A DNA stretch of 64,000 nucleotides from Rosa chinensis (Eukaryota > Streptophyta > Magnoliopsida > Rosales > Rosaceae). Location: NCBI RefSeq assembly GCF_002994745.2, contig NC_037091.1, positions 1,922,001 to 1,986,000 on the forward strand, in the 5' to 3' direction. How positions within the stretch are numbered: position 1 is the stretch's first letter; each line of letters starts with the position of its first letter. Shown here in pieces: positions 47,635 to 58,715 of this stretch. The position numbers and the translations under genes are program-made. The notes beneath the pieces are model-generated. The model worked only from the letters and a program-made list of their open reading frames with translations. It was not told the DNA's origin and searched no databases.

Positions 47635-49458
47635 TTATGTTTGCCCCCCAGCCTGGGCAAGAGATGGATCAGGAGGCTCTTCAAACTCCCAAACACTAGG
47701 GTAATATTTCTTCAAGAAACGGCCGTTAATAGGGTTGCAATGGATGTCGCCATCGACATCTCTGAGGTTAAAGGCCCCGCGCTCCAAGATCCAGTGGACA
47801 ACAAAAGGTCCCTCCCATCGCGGCGTCCATTTACCGCGACCTGTTAACTTTTCGCCAAGGGGTAAAATAGCCTTCCAGACGAGGTCGCCCTCTCGGTAAC
47901 TACGACCACGCGTCCTCTTATCATAGGCGCGGGCGATACGCTGTTTTTCCATCACCAAATTGTCCAAAGCCGCCAAGCGCTGCTCGCTTAAATCTTCGTG
48001 TTCCTGCCACATCGCCTGAACGTAATCTTCACTGATCAAATAATGCTGCTCTTGCACGCGTAGGGAATGAACGTTAATTTCTAACGGTAAGACAGCGTCA
48101 TGACCAAACATGAGTGCGTACGGCGTTGTTGCGGTGGGATTCCGTTTAGAAGTGCGATAGGCCCAAAGTGTCTCATACAAAGTATCGTGCCATTGTCGAG
48201 GGTTCTCTACCAGCATCTTCTTCAGTAATGTGATGATTGTCTTGTTGCTAGCCTCCGCTTGACCATTAGATTGAGCGAAATATGGAGTGCTGTGGATGAA
48301 TTGGATGCCAAAATCATTGACGAGCTCCTCAACAGGGCCTCCCATGAACGCTGCCCCCCGGTCCGAGACCAGTACCTCAGGGATGCCAAACCTACAGAGA
48401 ATGTTACGGAAAATAAACTGGCGAATGGTGGCACCGGAAGCCTCTTTCAACGGCTCTGCTTCAACCCATTTGGTGAAGTAATCAGTGGCGACGATGATAA
48501 ACTTATGTTGAAGAGAAGAATGGGGATGGATCATCCCAATCAAGTCCAGTGCCCAGCCTCGCGTAGGCCAAGGCTTAATAATAGGCTGCATAGGAATGGT
48601 AGGAACATGCTGGACTGGACCGTGCGCTTGACAATCTTCACAGCCTTTGGCAAATGCAATACAATCCTTTAAAATGCTGGGCCAATAATAGCCATGTCGT
48701 CGCAGAAGCCAGCGCATCTTAGGTCCCGCTTGATGGGCCCCACAAATCCCCGTGTGTACTTCGCGCATTAATCGTTTAGCTTCGCGGCCATAGACACATC
48801 GAAAGTCTATACCATCCTCCCCACGTCGCCGCAACTCATCGCCTCTTAGGAAGTAATTTAGTGCGAGCAAGCGAATCTTCCTGTCAGCTCTTGAGTCTGG
48901 TTGTCTGAGGTACTCAATCAGCGGGATTCGCCAATCCACATCGATAGGTTCTAGCACCGCGACCATAGGATCATCTGGTGGATCAGGCCGTGCAAGCCAT
49001 GAAGGTAATGTGCGACGCTCAACTTTCAAAATGCGCTCACGCACGCCATACTTCAATGTGATGCCTGTGGCCAACTGAGCGAGCTCATTAGCCGCAAAGT
49101 TGCGCTCGCGGGGAATATGCTCCAGATCGACATCGTTAAATTGGTCCAGAAGCTCGATGGCGCGATTCAGATATGGTACAAGCAGCCAACTTGCACATCG
49201 ATACTTCTCCTGGAGCTGGTTTATAACGAGCTGAGAATCGCCGCGAATCTAAATATCCCTTATGCCCATTTCCAATAAGACCTCGAGTCCAATAATGAGA
49301 GCTTCATATTCGGCCTGATTATTAGTACATCTGAACTCTAGTTGGAAAGAATAAGAGAAACGGTCACCGGTTGGGTTTTCCAAAACAATCCCTGCGCTAG
49401 CTAGTGTGTCAGTTCTTGAGCCATCAAAGAACAATACCCAAGGCTGCAATGAGACCAT
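47635..49458 (-). pseudogene. Tat element: second (archaeal-type) RNase H and integrase
   Basis: The frame is the same as the RT-RNase H frame upstream, separated from it only by an in-frame TAA at 49465-49467. The first part, VLFFDGSRTDTLASAGIVL and NNQAEYEALIIGLE, is the extra RNase H typical of Tat elements. An in-frame TAG at 49249-49251 follows. The integrase (49074-47635) has its zinc-binding region at HTGICGAHQAGPKM...CEDCQAHG. The DDE core shows ALDLIG, VLVSDRGAAF and SNGQAEASN, and a C-terminal part follows with WEGPFVV and NGRFLKKYYP. It would insert element cDNA into the genome. Nothing in the catalytic triad is lost, but the stops prevent one polyprotein. Confidence 0.93.
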
Positions 49459-49464
49459 GGCTTG

Positions 49465-51315
49465 TTACCAAACCGCGTACTCAGGGATGCGTGCCAGATC
49501 TGGTCGAGTCATAGTGGTGGACGTTATCTCTAATTCCTTCAGTGCGGGTATCTCTAACGTAGGGTGATGTGCGAGAAAGTCTGCGATGGCCTGCCCCTTG
49601 ACAGCTTTCTGAGGTACATATTGGAGCAAAAATTCTGAGAGAGCCAATACCCATTTGCCAATGCGACCTCTCAAGATAGGTCGTGACAACATATATTTGA
49701 CCAAATCAGTTTGAGCGATGATGCAGGTGGTAAAGGATAACATGTAGTGTCGCAACTTGCACGCTGAAAAATACAGAGTTAGGCACAGCTTCTCCATAGG
49801 GGTGTACCTCGTCTCGCAATCTGTCAATGTCTGGCTGAGGTAAAATATAGCATGTTCGATACCTCCCTCATCATCCTGAGCGAGCAGCCTGCCAACGGAG
49901 GCCTCAGCTGCGGAAATGTATAGCTTTAATGGGATCCCAGCTCTGGGTGGAACCAGGACTGGCGGGCTTACCAAGTAGGCCTTGATACTGTCGAAAGCCT
50001 CTTGATGTTTAGGCTCCCACACAAACTCATTCTGCCCTTGTAACCTCAGCAACGGCGAGAAAGGTTGGATTTTACCTGCAGAGTTAGAGATGAAACGTCT
50101 TAGGAAATTGATCTTACCCAACAAACGCTGTAAGTCCTTCTTCGTTCGCGGGGGAGATGCGTTAATGACTGCGCTCGCCTTGTCTTCGGGGACTTCAATT
50201 CCTCGCTGATGCACTATGAACCCCAGGAAGTCTCCTGCCTGGACCCCAAACACGTATTTGGCCGGGTTCATCTTGAGTCTATGGCGTCGCATGCGCTCAA
50301 ATACTTTCCTGAGATCCACGATGTGGTCCCCCTTCTTCTGAGACTTGACCACCACGTCATCGATGTACACCTCTAACACCTTTCCCAGTATGTCGTGGAA
50401 GATCAAGTTCATGGCTCTCTGATACGTCGCACCAGCGTTCTTTAGGCCAAATGGCATGACCACATATTCAAAAACTCCCGCGAATCCCGGGCAACGGAAA
50501 GCGATCTTGTGTCGGTCTTCTTCAGCGACTGGAATCTGGTGATATCCTGCAGTGCCATCCATGAAGGATAACAACTCATGTCCTGCCACAGCATCTACCA
50601 ACATATCCGTGACTGGCATGGGGTAAACATCCTTAGGTGTAGCAAGATTCAAGTCTCTATAATCTACGCAGACTCTCATCTTGCCGTTCTTTTTCCGGAC
50701 AGGCACTATATTAGATAGCCACTGATTATACTTGGCGACCCTGATAATGCCCGACTTATGCATTTTTTCTACCTCCTCCTTAACGAGAATCTGTGTCTCT
50801 GAATTCATTCGTCGAGGTTCTTGCTTGACGGGCCTCTTGTCAGGAAGAGTTAGTAGTTGATGACAAACCAAATCTGGTGACAGGCCAGGCATGTCTTCAT
50901 ACTTCTCCGCAAAGCAATCCTTAAATTCGAATAACAATTCAGTGAGCCTCTGTTTCTCGCTAGGCTCTAAGTAAGCGCTGATAGACACCTCCATAGGCTC
51001 GCTCACTGTTCCCAGATTAACCTTCTCAGTAGGGTCTCTAACTTTAGGAGGTGTATCGTCCAGCGCTGCCGGAGCAAGTTGAATGCTGACTTCATCTTCG
51101 CCCTTCGGATCAGAAAGTTCTTCATTAACGACCTCTAAGGTCGCGATGCGATCATAAGCCTCTTTTTCCACCATGTATGACGATAGCCGTTCGTGTATCG
51201 AGTGGAAGGCCTCTATTCCCTCCGCCGAGAGGTTGTAATCCATTAATCGGTTAACGGTTTGGGCACAGCGTGGCCAGGCCTTTCCAAGCCTTCTTTTGCG
51301 AGTGTAAGCCCCCAC
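49465..51315 (-). CDS. Tat element: reverse transcriptase and RNase H ORF
   Basis: An open frame of 616 aa. RT motifs run in order: KSGIIRVAKYNQWLSNIVPV, KMRVCVDYRDLN, MDGTAGYHQIPVAEEDRHK, MPFGLKNAGATYQRAM and the active site VYIDDVVVKS, then FLGFIVHQRGIEV. The connection and first RNase H follow with LLRLQGQNEFVW and LKLYISAAEASVGRLL, where the usual catalytic aspartate context (TDAS) is degenerate. Its 5' end overlaps the gag-protease frame by 73 bases (51243-51315) in another register, so expression would need a frameshift, natural or mutational. It converts element RNA to DNA. It is intact as a frame but part of a defective element. Confidence 0.93.
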   Translation of the reverse strand: MGAYTRKRRLGKAWPRCAQTVNRLMDYNLSAEGIEAFHSIHERLSSYMVEKEAYDRIATLEVVNEELSDPKGEDEVSIQLAPAALDDTPPKVRDPTEKVNLGTVSEPMEVSISAYLEPSEKQRLTELLFEFKDCFAEKYEDMPGLSPDLVCHQLLTLPDKRPVKQEPRRMNSETQILVKEEVEKMHKSGIIRVAKYNQWLSNIVPVRKKNGKMRVCVDYRDLNLATPKDVYPMPVTDMLVDAVAGHELLSFMDGTAGYHQIPVAEEDRHKIAFRCPGFAGVFEYVVMPFGLKNAGATYQRAMNLIFHDILGKVLEVYIDDVVVKSQKKGDHIVDLRKVFERMRRHRLKMNPAKYVFGVQAGDFLGFIVHQRGIEVPEDKASAVINASPPRTKKDLQRLLGKINFLRRFISNSAGKIQPFSPLLRLQGQNEFVWEPKHQEAFDSIKAYLVSPPVLVPPRAGIPLKLYISAAEASVGRLLAQDDEGGIEHAIFYLSQTLTDCETRYTPMEKLCLTLYFSACKLRHYMLSFTTCIIAQTDLVKYMLSRPILRGRIGKWVLALSEFLLQYVPQKAVKGQAIADFLAHHPTLEIPALKELEITSTTMTRPDLARIPEYAVW

Positions 51316-53807
51316 TGTGCCAATTCAGAGGCCGTCACCCCTGTGGGGCGGCCCTTATCATCAATGCCGCTAACCTGTAATGGGGTGATAGGCTCCAAAT
51401 AGTATCTGGCATCTACATAGTTTGCGGAGACCGGGAATGGATGAGGATCCGCCTTGATCACCTCCGCCGTATCTGTTTCCCTATTCCACATAACCAGCTC
51501 TTGATGAAGTGTTGAGGGTACGCAGTAACTCCTGTGGATCCAGTCTCTGCCTAAAATGGCACTGTAGGCCGCATAGCAATCCGTCACGAAGAAGGCATAA
51601 ATCCCCTCTGCTGGTCCTACCTTAATACGTAAGAACAATAATCCCAAGGTTTTTGTTACAGTACCCGCGAAATTTTTGAGTGCGAGAGACGTGGACTGGA
51701 TTTTCTCCCGCTTGATCCCAAGCAAGTGCATGGTCCTGGTAGTGACGACATTAACAGCAGCTCCGGTGTCAATCATGATTTTACTAACTTTGATACCGCC
51801 GACATCTGTCGTGATGTATAGTAGTCGCATGTGTTGGACCATAGCTGGCGTTGGCTTGGAGAAGTTCATGAGTGACCCCTTGCTTGGAGCCTCTTCCGTT
51901 TCCTGAGGGACCATGTCTTCTGCAGGTGTCGTGGCTGCTGATGTGACCTGCAATGGCTGCACACTCTCTTCTTTTGCCCCCACACAGTCCTGAGAAGCGA
52001 CTGGTAATGCATATCTCGCGGGGAGCACGTAGACCATATTGCAAGAAACGTCAGTTGTCTCTGTTTCCTCAATGTCGTCTTCCAAGTTAAGCTTAGGCTC
52101 CGCGGCTGGGATATCGATTTGGAATTGCTTAGCCAAACAATCCACCAGCGATCCTTCTGTGAGGCCTTTTACCTCGCAATGTTCAAGCTCTTGCGTCGTG
52201 GCAGCCAGCTTAGGCTTCTCCGGCTGCATGTGTTCTTCTGAGACAGGGGTGACTATACTTTGGGCTTTCTTGGGCTGCCACTGTAGGGTGTCACTAGCCC
52301 TGTCCTTGCCCCCCAGCCTGTCAAAGACTGAAGCTTTGACCACTGGCTCCTCACGGAAAAGCCTGCGCTTGACATGTGGCCGCCGAGTTAGCGAGTTCTC
52401 CATTCGTGCAGGAAGAGGTGAGCGCTCCTCAGTAATCCTGCAAAACACACTGGGCTTTGAGGCCCTTGTTAGTGAATCTGTTTGTTTGTTAAAACCACGG
52501 GGAGGTCCCAATAGTTTAGCAGCCAACGCCTCCATCTCTCTCTGGTATTGCTCGGGCGACTTGACCAGCTGTGAAGGCTTGATCAGGCCCTGATCTAGAG
52601 CCTCTAGAGCGCGCTTGGCTTCCCCGAACCTGCGTTGTAGTTTCCTTTTTCTGGACGAGCTGATCTCCACCGCCTTCCCCTTTTCCCTAGTGTACCATTT
52701 GCCCTCCTTGATAGGGTTAGCTGAAGCAGGTGGTATGTAGGGATTGGTCAGAATATTCTTGCAGTCACTCTTGGTCTTCTCTTGTTTCGGACCATCCGCG
52801 GCTGCTTTCAGTTCCATGAATAAGTTGAAGTCTTTGGGGGACGGTGGTGATTCCGTCTTCTCCCTTTCTCTTGGACTGGAAGGCTGATAGCTCCGCGACG
52901 ACGAAGCCCATTTGATTGGTGGCAGGGAGCCAAAGTGAAATGTCTGCTCGACCTCTTCGTGTGATACTCGGATACCACATTCTTCTTTACATCGCGAGCA
53001 CAAGATCACAGGTGAGGCCTGAATGGTTGATTCAGTTCTACCCTTGGCGGGTGTCTCATCCGTGATGGATTTCTCACTCTGCTCGCTCGAACCCAAATCC
53101 AGAGTTGGTTTCCGTCGCTGCTGTTTGGTCCAATCTACATTGACCATGTTGATCCCAGTGTCTGGAAAAGGATCTACGTCAACTAGTGCCGCCGCTGTGA
53201 CTGGAGCCTCTACCTGCAAACTACCATTATTAAGCCATACCTGAATCTGGTCTTTGAGCTTTACACAGTCCGCGGTATTGTGATTCCACAAATTATGGAA
53301 CTTGCAATATTTCTTCCCCTTCAACTGCTCTGGCTGCGGAAAAGGTCTAAAATCAGTCTTCACCATCTTCGCAGCGATCATCTCGTCAAGGATCTCGTGG
53401 GCCTTATTGGCATCATACGTATATGTCGCGAACTCCGGTTTGGTGAAAGCCATCGACTTGAGCTTAACAGGCTCCTTGGAGATTTTCAGCTGTTTCAAGG
53501 ACGGATTCTTTTTTCCGGTTAACTCGTAGGCTGCTATATCATTATCCTCGTCCTCTTCATCTTCTTGGCCCACTTCTTCAGCGTTATGATGGTAATAAGG
53601 GTTGTAGGTGGCCTGTTGGTAGCTCAGGGCTGCTACGGTACGATGCTTACCTGGCACGTACGTTCCTCTGGAGGCATTCTTCCTCGCATCTGTTTCTCTG
53701 AGGAGATGCTCAAAACTGCCCACCTCTGTGATGAGTTCTCCCATCGACTGAATCATGCTGCCATGCTGCTTCTTTTGTTGACGGGGCTCTAAACCCTTGA
53801 CTGCCAA
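51243..53807 (-). CDS. Tat element: gag C-terminal part and aspartic protease ORF
   Basis: An open frame of 854 aa. The first third continues gag (KGLEPRQQKKQHGSMIQSMG), with a CCHC-like KYCKFHNLWNHNTADC segment near residue 190. A long charged spacer rich in Lys, Glu and Pro follows. The protease is near residue 680 with the catalytic IMIDTGAAVNVV and the ILGRDW flap-side strand. It would process gag-pol in the virus-like particle. The frame runs into the pol overlap at 51243-51315. The true gag start lies upstream in other frames. Confidence 0.9.
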   Translation of the reverse strand: MAVKGLEPRQQKKQHGSMIQSMGELITEVGSFEHLLRETDARKNASRGTYVPGKHRTVAALSYQQATYNPYYHHNAEEVGQEDEEDEDNDIAAYELTGKKNPSLKQLKISKEPVKLKSMAFTKPEFATYTYDANKAHEILDEMIAAKMVKTDFRPFPQPEQLKGKKYCKFHNLWNHNTADCVKLKDQIQVWLNNGSLQVEAPVTAAALVDVDPFPDTGINMVNVDWTKQQRRKPTLDLGSSEQSEKSITDETPAKGRTESTIQASPVILCSRCKEECGIRVSHEEVEQTFHFGSLPPIKWASSSRSYQPSSPREREKTESPPSPKDFNLFMELKAAADGPKQEKTKSDCKNILTNPYIPPASANPIKEGKWYTREKGKAVEISSSRKRKLQRRFGEAKRALEALDQGLIKPSQLVKSPEQYQREMEALAAKLLGPPRGFNKQTDSLTRASKPSVFCRITEERSPLPARMENSLTRRPHVKRRLFREEPVVKASVFDRLGGKDRASDTLQWQPKKAQSIVTPVSEEHMQPEKPKLAATTQELEHCEVKGLTEGSLVDCLAKQFQIDIPAAEPKLNLEDDIEETETTDVSCNMVYVLPARYALPVASQDCVGAKEESVQPLQVTSAATTPAEDMVPQETEEAPSKGSLMNFSKPTPAMVQHMRLLYITTDVGGIKVSKIMIDTGAAVNVVTTRTMHLLGIKREKIQSTSLALKNFAGTVTKTLGLLFLRIKVGPAEGIYAFFVTDCYAAYSAILGRDWIHRSYCVPSTLHQELVMWNRETDTAEVIKADPHPFPVSANYVDARYYLEPITPLQVSGIDDKGRPTGVTASELAQWGLTLAKEGLERPGHAVPKPLTD

Positions 53808-55387
53808 CTTGACTAACTCCTTCTCGGGCAGGATGACGTTCAGCTTGGCTTTCTGGATTTGAAAGCACTGAAGATAGGCAACTGCTGATTCTGTAGGCTG
53901 CTATGCCATCTGAGTGAGCGAGGCTAGGTCTACTTCAGGCTCAATAGTCCCAAATGTCTCACAGAAGAGCAGTTCCATTGCCGGCCAATCCGCCACTGTT
54001 CCTGGTCTAAGTTTAGAAAACCATCTGAAGGCGGCGCCTGACAGAGAAGTGCCAAAGATCCTACATTTGAGGACATCATCATTCTGGTATTGGCCACACT
54101 ATACCCTAAACCTGGCCAGATGTGTTGCCGCATCTTCAGTGTCCTCCCCTGAAAAAGTAGAAAATATGATATTCTTATAACCTCGGGGAAAAGGTGCGAG
54201 CATGATGTGTGGCGGGAAAGGTCCTTCATAGACCCCATTTGGCTGGGCTCTAGGGTTGGCCAATCTGATCATCTCCTCTACCTCATCACGTCTTACATAA
54301 TCTGGGCCCGGAGGAGGAGGAGGTGTCGCCGCAGTCTGGTGGGTAGCCTGACAGGTACTGCCTGGTTTGCCATTGCCGAACCCTCTCCAATATGCACCAC
54401 GCGGGTAGTAGCCTGCTGTTGAAGTGTCACAGCTGGCGCAGGCGCTTCCTTTGAAACGGCGGTTATCTTGATTGGGGTGCCTGCATGGTCGATCCCGTAA
54501 TAATTTCCTGGCAGTTCCTGGTAGACATTTTCTGCTCCGTCACTGTCGTACTGGACGAACGTAGCGGAGTTGGAAGTCCCTACAACTTTCGAAGCCTGAT
54601 GTTTTTGCCTATGGACCTGTACGCTGGATGGGGTAGACTTTTCTTTGCTACCGCCAATAACCAATGCCTGCTCTTTATTCCTTAGTGGTGTAGTAGTAGC
54701 AGTAGCTGCAGGAGAAGCAGCATTGCTGCTAGTCTTCTCGCGTTGGTTTGGCGGTACGTACTTGCCTGAACCGGATGGTTGGCCAAGAGAGCCTAGGATA
54801 GCATTAGGATCCCCTAAAGCTTTATTCAGCACTTCTCTCGCTTGGTTCAATTCAGCTCTCTGCATGGCCACCTCGGTTGCTAGACTAGCACCATCCTTGC
54901 GAAGACCCGCCATGTCTGATGCGGTCTGTTTGGTTTGGTTCGCGATGGCGTCTAAGATCTCTTTCTGACACCGGTTCTGCTCGCGAGAAATGCTCGCGGC
55001 ATGTTCGCTTAATGTGCTTTCCGACCGTACGATCTGTTGTCTCGCCTCTTCTGCATGGCGGATAAGTCGCTGATCTATTTCGCGTAGGAGCTGATCCGTC
55101 TTTACGGCCTCTCTGGCAAAATCATCGTCCATCTTCTTGCGATGGTTTTCGATGTTCTCCATGATGATTGCGAAAGCGACCTCAGAGGTCGCTCCTTCTG
55201 GAATAGGCTTCGGAATGAAATCCTCTATTCCTCCACTTCCCATTGCAGTGTTGACAGTGGTGGGGATAACAGGCTCACTGGCCTGATTATCATTGACTCT
55301 CTGACCCTCAGTAGCGGTCGGGCGATTCTCGTCTTGTCCAGTTGACATACCGGGTGATTGGGGCTGGTGAGAGAATCGTTGTGTCAC
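53808..55387 (-). pseudogene. Tat element: gag N-terminal part, broken
   Basis: A 364-codon frame (55387-54293) starts MTQRFSHQPQSPGMSTGQDE and holds a helical Lys/Glu/Arg-rich region with EEARQQIVRSESTL. The reading changes register near 54350. The retrotransposon gag core (IFSTFSGEDTEDAATHLARF, GAAFRWFSKLRPGTV) then follows in the frame of the 854-aa protease ORF, broken by stops near 54111 and 53902. Gag packages element RNA. Confidence 0.85.
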
Positions 55388-55531
55388 TTGTTCTTCAGAA
55401 AGACCACGACAGTCCGCGCGAGAATGCGGTCTGTAACTTGAGGTCTAATGTTTTGAGCAGTTACCGTAGCCTTTTTGATAAGGGTTATCGCTAGACTTCC
55501 CAATGGTTGCGTTCACAAAGAAACACTATTT

Positions 55532-55553
55532 GGTCCCACTGGGCGTGCCAAAA
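55532..55553 (-). other. Primer-binding site of the Tat element
   Basis: On the minus strand the LTR end CCAAACA is followed by TTTTGGCACGCCCAGTGGGA. The TGG start fits complementarity to a tRNA 3' CCA end. The tRNA species is not identified. The same sequence occurs next to the related LTR at 59941-59961. Confidence 0.6.
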
Positions 55554-56372
55554 TGTTTGGCTCGAAAATCCGGTAGGTGTGCAGACAGTCTCTTTTGAGC
55601 GTGTGATTGCGCAGGCGTGCCAGCACCGCGGGGTGCAGTCGTTGGGGTAGTCCCTTGACCTGACTTCTTCTTCAAGCGCTGTGGACGAGGAGAGCACCAA
55701 CCTCATCACAGGGTTCTTTCTTGCCTTTCGGAAAAGGACTTCTTTGCCTTACACGGGTAAGGACTTCGGTTGTGGTCTCTTCGCGTTCACCGTATCGATA
55801 CTTAGTGTTGTAGACTAAGCAGAGCAATCACTGGGAAGTTGTGAGAAAGCACGGGTTTTGCTAAAGCGTATCTTTAGCTTCGCTGGGTTGCGAGGGCGTT
55901 ACCCTTGCTTCGCTGGGTGTATTGGTGGCAGTAGTACTGGCAGTCGGCTCGCGAGGAGACTGGGACTGGAAATACGGTCGCCGGGTTGATCTGGTGAGGC
56001 TAACAGTCGGCTCGCGAGGAGACTAAGATTGGCGGGCGGTCACCGGGTTTCAACGAGGTTGAAAGTTTGCTCCGGGGAGGCTTTGTAATCGCTGGGATTA
56101 GTTGATTCGAGAGAGGTCCTTTATTTCGCCGCTTAACCCTGTACTTATACCCTAGGGTTTCGCCTGCTCCTTACCTTGGAAGGATTCTTAATTGTAGTTT
56201 CCTACTTCGTCTCTACTACTCAAATTCAAGAAGGTTTCGTCTCCTTATGAGCCACGGAATGGGCGCAACTACAACCCAGACCCGAGTAGCTTTATTTTTG
56301 GGCCGCAGGTATTGGCCCACTGGCTTAAACCCACCAAAGGATCTTTCCAAAAATGCTTTTTGGGCTCAAACA
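55554..56372 (-). repeat. 5' LTR of the Tat element
   Basis: 819 bp, the partner of 41831-42650, next to the primer-binding site. Confidence 0.93.
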
Positions 56373-56377
56373 ACAGG

Positions 56378-56924
56378 AACGTAGGTGACGAAGGGAATGG
56401 CACCTGGGCACCATCATGGGGTGCCCGGATGGTGGCGCAACAGCCGGGTCATGTTGTCGGGTCGCGCTGCGTCTCAGGACAGGGAGCTCCCAGCTCTCTG
56501 TCAGTCAGTCAGTCTCTCTCTCTCTCGATGCTTTTGGTTCTTCTCACTGATCGAAGACTAATATAGAGTTGTCCCATTTAACAATGGATGGCTAGGATCA
56601 AGCGGTGGAGAAAATGAATGGCTAGGATTGATCCACTTGTTTTCCATTTCTTTATTTAATCTCTAAAGTCTCAAAAATTTGAAAAATCGTTATAAATAGC
56701 TTGGGTATCCAAAAACTTCTCCGAAAATTTTCACGAACTCGTCGTGTGGTGTACTTTATCATTCAACTCTTAAATAGGGGATTTCACTTTATGAAAATTT
56801 ACGAAAATATTCTCAAGCACTTGGGTGATTATCGAGATCGTTGAATAATTTCTCATACGATCTTTACTAAGCTCGATACATTTTTCCAGGGCCCATTGTC
56901 TGAGAAGAGCAAAGAATTATACCC
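56378..56924. other. Right flank of the Tat insertion
   Basis: It includes a (TCAG)n/(CT)n tract at about 56501-56526 and a TATAAATA near 56691. No ORF has coding character. It may be part of an older repeat that also covers 41121-41825. Confidence 0.4.
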
Positions 56925-57100
56925 AACCTAGATCGACGAAATGAAGACAAAGATAGGAGCCTTGAGACCCCAAGTACCTGTCCGGCAACACCCACCATTA
57001 GTCGATGAGGGCCGAAGCCACGCTCGACATGGAGGCACCGCCAGACAGGTTGCAAACTCTCCCGTGCTTTCTCCAAAGTTTAGGTTTCTCTCCTGATATA
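56925..57100 (-). repeat. 5' fragment of the poly(A) retroposon, copy 3
   Basis: On the minus strand it matches 8170-8300 of copy 1: AAACCTAAACTTTGGAGAAA, then GGCGGTGCCTCC and ATGGTGGGTGTTGCCGGAC. Only the GC-rich 5' portion is present, with no poly(A). Confidence 0.7.
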
Positions 57101-57329
57101 TTGGAGCAGTGAAACCTATAAGCTAGTCATAACATCACTGTTAAATTCCGAATTATCAAATGTTATCTTAAAGCTTTCTTTAAAAAAGAAAAAAAGAAAA
57201 AAAAATTGGATTCGCCATCGCCGTTCATATAAATGAACGGTTCGGATCTGCACTATCATAAACCAATTTTTCACCTTTGTCGCTTTTATTACAAAGAAAA
57301 TAAACAATTTCAATTTTCAAATGAATTGA

Positions 57330-58235
57330 AAAAGAGGGAAACAGCGAGCTTCTTCTTCAACGAACCGCCATTACCAAAGCTTGATTGTTCTTCAACGAAG
57401 CCACATCTCTGTTCCTCGAGACTTTCTTTAGAGACCCAACATTGCAAACCCGTTACGATTACCCACGTCGATCATCAAATTAAGAAGTGGCTGGACGATC
57501 AATTGGAATCTTGGTCCAATTTTAGGGATCCGGGGCTTCAGAATCATAATTGTGATCGATTTTTGCTAGGTATGCGTTCTTGATCTCTCATTTCTTTTTC
57601 TTTTTTTACTTCGCTACTATTTGAGTCTTGAGAATTGGTGTCGGGGTTTAAGCCAAGTAGTGAACCATTCCTGCTTTAAATTCCAAACGTCTACGAGCTT
57701 TTGATCTTTAACAAGTTGAAGCTGGGATCATGTTTGATTCCTTTTAAGATTGTTAGTTTTCTGTGATTTTGATCCTTCGTTTGATTCATTTTTTCATATA
57801 TAATGATCTTCTTTCTAATATAGTTGTTAAGACTGAAAGAAATCTAATTACGAATTGGGTTTCTGTGAGTATGGAATTGGGGAGCTCAAGTTTGCAGCTT
57901 TAGGACTAGAGTTGTGACTGTAGCTGAAATTTTTGGTCTGCTATCAACTGTAAAATTCAGCTTGCTTGTGGAAATTTTGTTTCGTTCTGTTTTCTGGGTT
58001 TATCAAAGTTGTGCATTTTGGGTGGGGTTGCATTGGCAATACACCAATCTTGTGGGTTACTTTTGATAGTGATCAAATATCTTTTAACCCTTTCCATAAT
58101 AGTAAGCAGCCCTCCCTGACAAACCAACCATATTTCAGCTTCCAAGATTTCAATGTCTCTTCTGTATTTGAGTTAGATAGAGTTCGAATAGTTTTTTGTG
58201 TTGGTAAATTCAGGTGAAGGTAATTTTGTTATAAA
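57330..58235 (+). other. Probable 5' leader with intron of the F-box gene
   Basis: A GT donor after TTTTTGCTAG at about 57569 and an acceptor TTGGTAAATTCAG at about 58213 would remove a 640-base intron and bring a leader next to the F-box ATG. Introns in the 5' leader are common in plant F-box genes. This is supported only by the splice signals. Confidence 0.4.
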
Positions 58236-58715
58236 ATGGAACTGCCGGATCTGCCGAGTGAGATGTGGGAATGCATATTCCTGCATGCTAAAATGTCTGT
58301 GAAATCCCTAGTCCAGTTGAGTTGCTTTCATAGGGTATGGCGTTTGCCAATTTTCTCCCCAACATTTATTAAGGCATACGATGAAAGTGACAGTGGCAAG
58401 ACTGGTTTATTGCTTGTTCAAACTCATCTGAAGTTGGTTTACTGGCTGTTCTCGACTGATATCAATAGCTGGGTTTCCTTTATAAACAGTCCTTTGGAGA
58501 TTCGGGGCCTTTCAATCGTTGGCTCTTGCAGGGGACTCATTTGTTTCAGTGAGCCCTATGGGATGATTTTAAATCCACCAATATATGTCTGGAATCCTTC
58601 CATTTGGAGACTTAGGCAGTTACCACAGGGACATATCCAAATAGAAGAAGGGGATCAACATGGTGATGTTACTGTTCCTATTGCCATTGCCATTGGTCTA
58701 GGATTTGATGCTTGA
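58236..58715 (+). pseudogene. F-box protein gene, truncated after the start of the FBA region
   Basis: F-box proteins recruit substrates to SCF ubiquitin ligases. The frame starts MELPDLPSEMWECIFLHAKM, a good F-box start. The helix that should follow (SLVQLSCFHRVWRLPIFSPTFIKAY) lacks the usual C.SKxW spacing but is recognisable. The F-box-associated domain begins at SIVGSCRGLICFS and YVWNPSIWRLRQLP. After IGLGFDA the frame stops at 58713-58715, just where the family normally continues for 200 or more residues with DYKVVRI-like sequence. The sequence beyond is repetitive, joined to a Tat-related LTR at 59962. The gene was therefore probably cut by an insertion or rearrangement and the rest is missing from this window. 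Confidence 0.75.

Larger units (their letters stand above)
41831..56372 (-). mobile_element. Ty3/gypsy Tat-lineage LTR retrotransposon with antisense extra genes
   Basis: A 14.5 kb element with LTRs at 41831-42650 and 55554-56372, both TGTTTGGCTCGAAAATC...GGGCTCAAACA. Flanks are ACAGA and ACAGG, a 5-bp duplication with one mismatch. Reading on the minus strand, the right LTR is 5'. A primer-binding site starting TGGCACGCCC lies just inside it, then gag, protease, RT, RNase H, a second RNase H and integrase. A polypurine tract (CCTGGGGGGCAA on the minus strand) abuts the left LTR. The second RNase H and an antisense gene between integrase and 3' LTR are traits of the Tat lineage. All frames carry stops or frameshifts, so the copy is defective. 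Confidence 0.95.

Noticed and set aside
57233..57583. 116-codon plus-strand frame as the F-box protein N-terminus
   Set aside because: It is not in a splice-compatible, domain-bearing position. The F-box itself starts with a good ATG at 58236, so this is more likely leader sequence.
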